This document shows, piece after piece, positions 1 through 5,820 of a stretch of 29,118 nucleotides of DNA (position 1 is its first letter; every line of letters starts with the position of its first letter). The DNA is taken from assembly GCA_964552015.1 (NCBI GenBank), contig CAZKFR010000042.1, positions 1 through 29,118 on the forward strand. Direction: 5' to 3'. The position numbers were made by a program, and so were the translations under genes. Below the pieces are notes generated by a model. The model was given only the letters and a program-made list of their open reading frames with translations, did not search any database and was not told where the DNA came from. The stretch is from Rhodocaloribacter sp964552015 (GTDB lineage: Bacteria > Bacteroidota > Rhodothermia > Rhodothermales > ISCAR-4553).

Positions 1-11
1 TAACCGGCCCT

Positions 12-290
12 TCAGGACCCGGCTTCGAAATGGGTGCGGAGGATGCGTTCCACGTCGGGCAGCAGGAGGTCCCAGTCCGCCTGTGGGGCCTTCGTGATCG
101 TCAGGAACTGGGGGAGGATGAACACATTGACCACGCCGGGTAGGGCGAACAGCGGCGCACCGAGGGGGTGGTTCCCGGCTTCTTCGGCCGAGCCGAAGGA
201 ACACATACCCGCCTCGATGAACACACCAGCTTCGGTGGTGATTTTCAGGCTGTTCGGGTTGGGTGTGGGATGGAAGTGGAAGGTGGGCAT
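12..290 (-). CDS. Nfu/NifU N-terminal domain protein
   Basis: This 92-residue protein looks like a stand-alone Nfu N-terminal domain (Pfam Nfu_N type), a fold found in iron-sulfur cluster scaffold and carrier proteins. The opening FHFHPTPNPNSLKI, followed by a GVVNVFILPQFLTITK-like strand, is typical of that domain. The CxxC cluster-binding domain that follows it in full Nfu proteins is absent, so this protein probably does not hold a cluster alone. The frame stays open further upstream, to about position 497, but the family match begins at the methionine at 288-290. It diverges from the membrane-protein gene at 496. The domain call is fairly secure; its role in cluster assembly is inferred. 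Confidence 0.8.
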   Translation of the reverse strand: MPTFHFHPTPNPNSLKITTEAGVFIEAGMCSFGSAEEAGNHPLGAPLFALPGVVNVFILPQFLTITKAPQADWDLLLPDVERILRTHFEAGS

Positions 291-422
291 GGCAGGAAGG
301 TCGGTGGGTCGATGGCGAACCGGGCGACCGGGGGGAGAACCGTCGCGTCCGACAAAGTTCTGGGAAAAGCGGCGGTATCGCTCGCACATTGCGTGAAAAA
401 ATGAGTATTCTCCGTGATTGAA

Positions 423-455
423 CCCTCGAACGGGCACACGTAGCCCGTTCGAGGG
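423..455. repeat. 13-bp perfect inverted repeat between divergent genes
   Basis: Bases 423-435 (CCCTCGAACGGGC) and 443-455 are perfect reverse complements around a 7-base spacer. The core CCGTTCGAG of the right arm (445-453) recurs at 469-477, which is 24 bases further on. The repeat lies between the minus-strand Nfu-like gene and the plus-strand holin-like gene. No T-run follows on either strand, so an operator or regulatory RNA hairpin is more likely than an intrinsic terminator. No binding protein can be named. Confidence 0.6.
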
Positions 456-495
456 GTACGCATCCGGGCCGTTCGAGATCGCAACCAGAAGGTTC

Positions 496-951
496 ATGGA
501 AGCACACGAAAACCAGGCACCGATCCCGGAAGCCCCGCGTCCGCTGCCGGGAGGGATCGGTCCTTCGCATCAACTGGCCTCCGACACGACCCGGGTGGGG
601 CGTATTGCCCGGCACACGCGGGGTCTCGTGGAGGACGTGAAGGAGTGGATCGAACTCAGGATGCAGCTGGTGCAGGCGCAGATCGAAGAGCGCGTCGAGG
701 AACGCATCAACCAGGCCGTGCTGGCTGCGCTGGTTGCCGGCGTAGCCCTGCTGGCGCTCGTCTTTGCCCTGGTGGCTGCGTCGCTCGGGCTCGGCGCGTG
801 GCTCGGTCATCCGGCCTGGGGCTTTCTGATCGTAGCGAGCGTGTTGCTGCTTCTGGCGCTGGTGCTGCACCGGCTGCGCCCCCGTATGGTGCGGCGGCGG
901 CCGGGCAAACGGCAGAACGATGCACAGGAAAAGACATCCCCGAGGCCCTAG
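496..951 (+). CDS. Phage-holin-family-like two-TM membrane protein
   Basis: A 151-residue protein with a charged, helical N-terminal half (about residues 33-73, including VEDVKEWIELRMQLVQAQIEERVEER), then two membrane helices at about 74-97 and 106-126 and a basic C-terminal tail. This layout matches the chromosomal 'putative holin-X / phage holin family' proteins (Pfam Phage_holin_3_6 type). Those are inner-membrane proteins of unproven function, not phage lysis genes. A TTG at 418 could extend the frame, but that extension runs through the inverted repeat at 423-455, so the ATG at 496 is preferred. The next gene starts 5 bases after this stop, suggesting one transcript. Confidence 0.7.
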   Translation: MEAHENQAPIPEAPRPLPGGIGPSHQLASDTTRVGRIARHTRGLVEDVKEWIELRMQLVQAQIEERVEERINQAVLAALVAGVALLALVFALVAASLGLGAWLGHPAWGFLIVASVLLLLALVLHRLRPRMVRRRPGKRQNDAQEKTSPRP

Positions 952-956
952 GACGC

Positions 957-1523
957 ATGGAAGAACAGCTGAAACGGGAAGAGGTCGAAGCCCGGCTTCG
1001 TGAGAAAGATGAACAGATCGCCCGGCGCCTGGAGGCGCTCCGGAGTGAGGTGACCGGCGTTGGCGCCGAGATCCGGCGTCGGCTCGAGAACCCGCTCGTG
1101 TTGCTGGGGGTGACACTGGCCGGCGGGTTGCTCGTGGGGTTGATGGTGGGGCGTCGTCGTCGCCGCCGTAGGAACCGCGGGCCGGCCGGCCTCGACGTGC
1201 TGGCCGACGTCGTGGCACGCGATGCGGCGCGGCGGCTACGGAAGGGCGCAGAGCCCGAAGAGGCGGTGCGCGAGGCGCTGGCCGATCGGCTTCAGCTGCT
1301 GGTGCCCGCGCCCCAGGCCGAGGAGGCGTCGGAAGGGCTGATCCGGGGTACGCTCCGCATGGCGGCCCATATGGCGGGCGGGCTGTTGATCCGAAACCTG
1401 ATCGAGCAGGCGCTCTACCGCCTTCCGCTCTTCGCCGGTGATGGGGCCGGGGAAACCACACCGGAAGCCGGGCCGCCCGAGGGAGGACCGGACACCGACA
1501 CCCTCGTGGAGAATGCTTTGTGA
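957..1523 (+). CDS. Hypothetical single-TM protein, partner of holin-like gene
   Basis: I do not recognise a named family in this 188-residue protein. Residues 1-43 are highly charged and probably coiled coil. Residues about 46-65 form one membrane helix, immediately followed by seven arginines (positive-inside signal). The rest is alanine- and arginine-rich with an amphipathic stretch near 134-158 and an acidic, proline-rich tail. It starts 5 bases after the holin-like gene, so the two are probably co-translated and may act together at the membrane. The pairing of a holin-like protein with a small one-TM protein resembles YqjD/YqjE-type neighbourhoods, but I cannot show homology. Confidence 0.6.
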   Translation: MEEQLKREEVEARLREKDEQIARRLEALRSEVTGVGAEIRRRLENPLVLLGVTLAGGLLVGLMVGRRRRRRRNRGPAGLDVLADVVARDAARRLRKGAEPEEAVREALADRLQLLVPAPQAEEASEGLIRGTLRMAAHMAGGLLIRNLIEQALYRLPLFAGDGAGETTPEAGPPEGGPDTDTLVENAL

Positions 1524-1560
1524 AGGGTTTGTAGCCCGGTGTGAGGGTGTTTATCTTCTC

Positions 1561-1593
1561 TAGCTTTGCGGAGACCCCGGTCCCGGACCGGGG
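1561..1593 (+). promoter_or_regulatory. TAnnTTTG element followed by 8-bp hairpin upstream of adk
   Basis: TAGCTTTG at 1561-1568 matches the Bacteroidota -7 consensus TAnnTTTG, but no TTTG sits 19-21 bases upstream. Six bases later, 1575-1582 (CCCCGGTC) pairs perfectly with 1586-1593 around a 3-base loop. The hairpin would lie at the start of an adk transcript beginning near 1575. Only CCTTTGC follows it, a poor T-tract, so it is a weak candidate terminator for the upstream gene pair. Confidence 0.4.
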
Positions 1594-1630
1594 CCTTTGC
1601 ATGTTCTACCAGGGACTCATTCGTTTCATC

Positions 1631-2293
1631 ATGCGCATCGTATTATTCGGTCCTCCGGGCGTGGGCAAAGGGACGCAGGCCCGCTTGCTTCACGAACGCC
1701 GGGGCCTCGAACATATTTCCACCGGGATCCTGCTTCGGCGGGCCATGCGGGAGGGAACCCCGCTCGGGAAGGAGGCCATGGCCTATGTGAACGAGGGCAA
1801 ACTCGTGCCGGGGCACCTGGTCCGCAAACTCGCCGAGGATGCCATCGCCGAGCACGGCTATGACGACTTCGTACTCGACGGGTACCCGCGAACCATCGAG
1901 CAGGCCGAGTGGCTGCAGGCGTTTCTCGAGGAACACGGACGGCCGCTCCAGGCTGTGCTGAGCCTGCAGGTCCCCGACGAGGTGATCGTGGACCGGCTCT
2001 CGAAACGGCGTGTGAACCGGGAAACGGGCGAGAACTACCATCTCGACTTCAAGCCGCCCCCGCCCGATGTCGATCCGGACCTCATTGTGCAGCGCCCTGA
2101 CGACCGCCCGGAAGCCATCCTGAAACGCCTTGAAGTATACCGGGCCGAGACGAAGCCCGTCGAACAGTTTTACGAACAGCGCGGCCTGCTGTACCGGGTC
2201 GATGGGGTCGGCGAGTTCGAGGAGGTGCACCGCCGGATCAGCGAGATTCTCGACCGCCTGGCGGATACGTCCGTGCCCGGAACCGTGGGCTGA
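1631..2293 (+). CDS. adk: Adenylate kinase
   Basis: Adenylate kinase catalyses ATP + AMP = 2 ADP in the cytosol. The 220-residue protein has the P-loop GPPGVGKGTQ (residues 7-16), the AMP-site arginine R36, the LDGYPRT motif, a KRRV arginine pair and the RPDDRPE segment closing the LID. The LID is somewhat shorter than in E. coli and has no zinc-binding cysteines. The usual STGD motif reads STGI here: residue 33 is isoleucine where the family has a strongly conserved aspartate. The start at 1631 gives the canonical MRIVLFG N-terminus; an in-frame ATG at 1601 would add ten residues. It probably heads a run with the polyprenyl synthase gene. Confidence 0.95.
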   Translation: MRIVLFGPPGVGKGTQARLLHERRGLEHISTGILLRRAMREGTPLGKEAMAYVNEGKLVPGHLVRKLAEDAIAEHGYDDFVLDGYPRTIEQAEWLQAFLEEHGRPLQAVLSLQVPDEVIVDRLSKRRVNRETGENYHLDFKPPPPDVDPDLIVQRPDDRPEAILKRLEVYRAETKPVEQFYEQRGLLYRVDGVGEFEEVHRRISEILDRLADTSVPGTVG

Positions 2294-2307
2294 AGGCGGG
2301 ATGATCC

Positions 2308-2315
2308 TATCTTCG
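2308..2315 (+). promoter_or_regulatory. TATCTTCG, -7-like element before polyprenyl synthase gene
   Basis: TATCTTCG lies 23 bases before the ATG at 2339 and resembles the Bacteroidota -7 element TAnnTTTG with one mismatch. No matching -33 TTTG is seen, so this is a weak promoter call. Confidence 0.25.
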
Positions 2316-2338
2316 AACCGGGTCTGGAGGTCGAAACG

Positions 2339-3337
2339 ATGAGCGAAACGGTCGCGGCGGCGCGATGCCGGGAACAGGTAGCCCACCTGTGCGAGCGGGT
2401 GGAGGCGGCGCTGACAGCGCTGGCCCTGCCTGCCGAGCCGGCGTCCCTGTACGAGCCGGTGCGCTACGTGCTCGACGGCGGCGGGAAGCGCCTTCGGCCC
2501 GTCATCCTGCTGCTTTCCGCCCAGGTGTACGGGGCGCCGGTGGAGCGGGCCCTGCCGGCGGCCCTCGCCGTCGAGGTGTTCCACAACTTCACGCTCGTCC
2601 ACGACGACATCATGGACCACGCCGCTTCGCGCCGCGGCCGGCCCACGGTACACCGGCGCTGGGACGAGGCCACCGCCATCCTCTGCGGGGATTACCTCTT
2701 TGCCCTGGCCTACTCGCTGCTGTTCCGGACCGAAGGGGTCGACCCGCTCCTGCTGCACGACGTGTTCGGACGCATGGTAGCCCGGCTCTGTGAAGGGCAG
2801 GCCCTGGACAAAGCGTTCGAGACGCAGGACGACGTGTCCGTCGAGGCGTACCTGCACATGATCGACGGGAAGACCGGGGCGCTCCTGGAGGCCGTGCTGG
2901 AACTGGGGGGGCTCATCGGCGGGGCCGGCGAGGACCAGCGTGCCACCTTGCGCGAGGTCGGGCAAAACCTGGGACGGGCTTTTCAGATCCAGGACGACTT
3001 GCTCGATCTGGTGGCCCCTGATCCGCGCTGGGGTAAACGCATCGGTGGCGACCTGATCGAGGGCAAGAAAACCTACCTGCTCCTGCTGGCGCTGGAACGG
3101 GCCCGCGGCGAAGATCGGGCCTGGTTCGAGCGGATCGTCCGGGAGGGCGGATTGCCGGCCGAGGCGATCCCGGAGGCCCGCGCGCGCATGGAGCGCCTGG
3201 AGGTCCTGGCGTCGACCCGCCAGGCCGTGGCCTCGTACACGGCGACGGCGCTGGAGGCGCTGGCGCACGTGCCGGCGGGGCCGGCGCTCGACACCCTCCG
3301 CTGGCTCTTCCAGCAGATGCAGGCCCGCCTGCATTGA
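2339..3337 (+). CDS. Short-chain polyprenyl diphosphate synthase
   Basis: A trans-isoprenyl diphosphate synthase that condenses isopentenyl diphosphate with allylic diphosphates. Visible motifs are GGGKRLRP (47-54), the first aspartate-rich motif DDIMD (89-93), RRGRPTVHRRW just after it, KTG (178-180) and the second aspartate-rich motif DDLLD (219-223). The length of 332 residues is normal. The fifth residue before the first motif is phenylalanine (F84) and that motif has no two-residue insertion. In family terms this points to a C15-C20 product (farnesyl or geranylgeranyl) rather than a long quinone side chain, though this is inference. The product could feed carotenoid, quinone or undecaprenyl synthesis; no downstream gene here decides. 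Confidence 0.9.
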   Translation: MSETVAAARCREQVAHLCERVEAALTALALPAEPASLYEPVRYVLDGGGKRLRPVILLLSAQVYGAPVERALPAALAVEVFHNFTLVHDDIMDHAASRRGRPTVHRRWDEATAILCGDYLFALAYSLLFRTEGVDPLLLHDVFGRMVARLCEGQALDKAFETQDDVSVEAYLHMIDGKTGALLEAVLELGGLIGGAGEDQRATLREVGQNLGRAFQIQDDLLDLVAPDPRWGKRIGGDLIEGKKTYLLLLALERARGEDRAWFERIVREGGLPAEAIPEARARMERLEVLASTRQAVASYTATALEALAHVPAGPALDTLRWLFQQMQARLH

Positions 3338-3370
3338 AAACACCCACGATCGCCACGGGGTGGAAGATCG

Positions 3371-3404
3371 TATCTTTCCCTTCCCGGGCCTGATACCGGC
3401 CCGG
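3371..3404 (+). promoter_or_regulatory. TATCTTTC element followed by 7-bp hairpin upstream of ptsH
   Basis: TATCTTTC at 3371-3378 resembles the -7 element TAnnTTTG. Bases 3384-3390 (CCGGGCC) and 3398-3404 form a perfect 7-bp stem with a 7-base loop, where a transcript from this element would begin. The arrangement is like that upstream of adk. No -33 TTTG is found at the expected distance. Confidence 0.35.
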
Positions 3405-3458
3405 ACATGACGTCGACCGGGGCGTACGCCTGTATCCACCTTACCAAGCACGTAGCCA

Positions 3459-3728
3459 ATGATCGTACGTGAAGTGACCGTCACCAACCGGGCCGGCCTG
3501 CATACACGCCCGGCTTCCATGATCGTGCGGACCGCCTCCAAGTTCAAATCCGATTTCTTCATCGAGAAAGACGGATACGAGATCAACGGCAAGAGTATCA
3601 TTGGCGTGATGACGCTCGCCGCCGAACAGGGGGCGAAGCTGAAGTTGGTCTTCGACGGCGAGGACGAGGACGAGGCCGCCGAAGCGCTCGTGAAGCTTTT
3701 CGAAGATGGGTTCGGGGAGGTCAAATAG
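3459..3728 (+). CDS. ptsH: HPr, phosphocarrier protein of the PTS
   Basis: HPr carries phosphate from enzyme I to sugar-specific PTS enzymes or to regulatory targets. The 89-residue protein has the active-site motif GLHTRPAS with His15, and the regulatory-site motif GKSIIGVM with serine at position 46, both at their canonical numbers. Ser46 suggests possible control by an HPr kinase, but no such gene is in the window. The gene lies directly before enzyme I, as in most ptsHI operons. No EIIA, EIIB or EIIC gene is in view, so a regulatory or nitrogen-PTS-like role is as possible as sugar uptake. Confidence 0.95.
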   Translation: MIVREVTVTNRAGLHTRPASMIVRTASKFKSDFFIEKDGYEINGKSIIGVMTLAAEQGAKLKLVFDGEDEDEAAEALVKLFEDGFGEVK

Positions 3729-3759
3729 CTGGAACCCGCCCCCCGGGCCGCTGTGTAGC

Positions 3760-5643
3760 ATGAACGATCACTCGCCCGAACCCCAGGCCGCCGGTATGAG
3801 TAGACCCGAAGCGCAGTCCCCCCCGGCCATGGCCGATCTCGCTATGCGGAACGCCGGCGTCGAACGTCGTGAGGACGTCGAGTATGTGTTGGAGGGCATC
3901 GGTGTCTCGCCAGGCATCGCCATCGGGCCGGTCTACCTGTACACGCGCGATGCGTACGACGTGGAGGAACGGAGGGTCGATGAGGACGCCGTCGAGGACG
4001 AACTGGCACGGTTCGAGCAGGCAGTGCGCCGCGCCGAGCGTGACCTGAACAAGATCATCCTGGTGACCCGCGAAAAGCTCGGTGAGGACAGCGCCGACAT
4101 CTTCGAGGCCCAGCTCCTGATGCTCCGCGATGCCGCGCTGTACGATGCCGTCCGGGACTTCATCCGAACGCATCGGTGCAATGCCGACTATGCCGTCAAG
4201 GTGGTCATCGACAAGCACCGGCGGCAGCTCGAGACCGGCGGCACGGAATACCTGCGCGAGCGCGCCAACGATCTGCTCGACGTGCAGGATCGCCTCATCC
4301 GCCATCTGCGACGGGGAAAGATTCTCTCGGCCATCGATCCGGAAACCATCGTCGTCGCTGAAAACCTGACGGCCGCCGACGTGGTGCTGTTCAGCCGGCG
4401 CGGCATTCTCGGTTGTGCTCTCGACTACGGCGGGCCCACCTCGCACGTCTCGATCATGGCGCGGGCCCTGGGGCTGCCCGCCGTGGTGAGTCTGCATCAC
4501 GTCACGCGCCATGTGCAGTCGGGCGATGTGGTGATCCTCGACGGGATTCACGGTCGGGTTATCATCAACCCGACACCCGAGACGCTGGAACGCTATCGGA
4601 CGCGGCGCGAGCGCTATCAGACGCTCCTCCAGGCTGAAAAACAGCTCGTGCCCCTCCCGGCGGAAACCCTGGACGGGCACCGTATCCGGCTCTACGCCAA
4701 CCTCGAATTCTACGAAGAGCTGCCCCTGTTGCAAGAGTACGGGGCCGAAGGGGTCGGGTTGTTCCGTACGGAGATCCTGTTCCTGGTACGTGGAAGCGTC
4801 GAGATCTCCGAGGACACGCAGTATGACGTCTATCGGAAGGTCGTCGAGGAGGTGGCACCGGGGCCGACGACGTTCCGCGTTTTCGATCTCGGGGGGGATA
4901 AACTCCTGCCGATGGCGCATCGCGAGCACAACCCGTTTCTCGGGTGGCGCGGCATCCGGGTGTTGCTCGACCGCCCCGAACTGCTTCAACCCCAGTTGCG
5001 TGCCATTCTGCGCGCCAGTCGGCATGGTCCGGTGCGTATCCTGCTGCCCATGGTCACGCAGCTGGAAGAGGTGCAGGCGTTTCGCCGGCAGGTGGCCGAG
5101 ATGACGCAGGCCCTGCGCCGGGAAGGTCATACCGTGGCCGACGACATCCCGCTCGGGGTCATGGTCGAAGTGCCTTCGGTGGCGTTGCAGGCGGACCTCT
5201 TCGCCCGCGCGGCCGACTTCTTCTCCATCGGCACGAACGACCTGACGCAGTACGTGCTGGCGGTGGACCGGGGGAACGACATGGTGGCCGACCTGTACGC
5301 GGATCTGCACCCGGCCGTGTTGCAGTTGATCCGGCTGACGGTCGAGGCGGCCCACCGGAACGGCATCTCGGTGAGCCTCTGTGGCGAGCTGGCCACCAAC
5401 CCGAGGGCCATCCCCATTCTGGTGGGGCTCGGGCTGGACGAACTGAGCGCATCGCCCGTGTACCTGCCCGGCATCAAGCGCATCATCCGGGCCATGAAAC
5501 GGAGCGAGGGCGAAGCCCTGGCCCGGATGGCGCTGGCCGCCACGGGTCCTGCCGACATCCGGGAGCAACTCGACCGCTGGCTCGACGAGCACGCCTGCGG
5601 GACGGATCACTTCCTCGACCGGACGGCTCCGGCGCGTTCCTGA
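3760..5643 (+). CDS. ptsI: PTS enzyme I, phosphoenolpyruvate-protein phosphotransferase
   Basis: Enzyme I transfers phosphate from phosphoenolpyruvate to HPr. From this start the protein has 627 residues. The active histidine is H229 in GGPTSHVSIMARALGLPAV, the PEP-site motif is GLFRTEILFL, the second signature is FSIGTNDLTQYVLAVDR, and the catalytic cysteine is C541 in SLCGELATNP. The conserved fold begins only at VLEGIGVSPGIAIGP, about 45 residues in. The true start may therefore be a later ATG (3796, 3829 or 3844), or there is a short acidic/proline-rich extension. An ATG at 3706 overlapping ptsH is also open but less likely. It is the second gene of a ptsHI pair. Confidence 0.93.
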   Translation: MNDHSPEPQAAGMSRPEAQSPPAMADLAMRNAGVERREDVEYVLEGIGVSPGIAIGPVYLYTRDAYDVEERRVDEDAVEDELARFEQAVRRAERDLNKIILVTREKLGEDSADIFEAQLLMLRDAALYDAVRDFIRTHRCNADYAVKVVIDKHRRQLETGGTEYLRERANDLLDVQDRLIRHLRRGKILSAIDPETIVVAENLTAADVVLFSRRGILGCALDYGGPTSHVSIMARALGLPAVVSLHHVTRHVQSGDVVILDGIHGRVIINPTPETLERYRTRRERYQTLLQAEKQLVPLPAETLDGHRIRLYANLEFYEELPLLQEYGAEGVGLFRTEILFLVRGSVEISEDTQYDVYRKVVEEVAPGPTTFRVFDLGGDKLLPMAHREHNPFLGWRGIRVLLDRPELLQPQLRAILRASRHGPVRILLPMVTQLEEVQAFRRQVAEMTQALRREGHTVADDIPLGVMVEVPSVALQADLFARAADFFSIGTNDLTQYVLAVDRGNDMVADLYADLHPAVLQLIRLTVEAAHRNGISVSLCGELATNPRAIPILVGLGLDELSASPVYLPGIKRIIRAMKRSEGEALARMALAATGPADIREQLDRWLDEHACGTDHFLDRTAPARS

Positions 5644-5820
5644 CAGAGCGCCCTATCGACGGTGCAGCCCCCGGAATCGACGGCCCGGTCCTTTTCTGAG
5701 GCAGGGACGACTAATTGACCGGAGACGCTCCACGTTTTATCGTACCTTGCACGGGAACGTCGGTTTTTCAAGGCCGTAGCCCCCGTGAGGTGTCCAGGAA
5801 TACGTCCCCGGAGCGTGAAG

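Noticed and set aside
496..951. Prophage remnant suggested by the holin-like protein
   Set aside because: No other phage gene is present, and this family is common in ordinary chromosomes next to small membrane proteins.
1643..3724. Very long open frame of 693 codons on the minus strand across adk, the polyprenyl synthase gene and ptsH
   Set aside because: High-GC DNA leaves long antisense frames open. The translation has no recognisable domain, and the plus-strand genes are textbook matches.
3721..5610. Long minus-strand open frame antisense to ptsI
   Set aside because: It mirrors ptsI codon structure and has no family similarity; enzyme I on the plus strand is clear.
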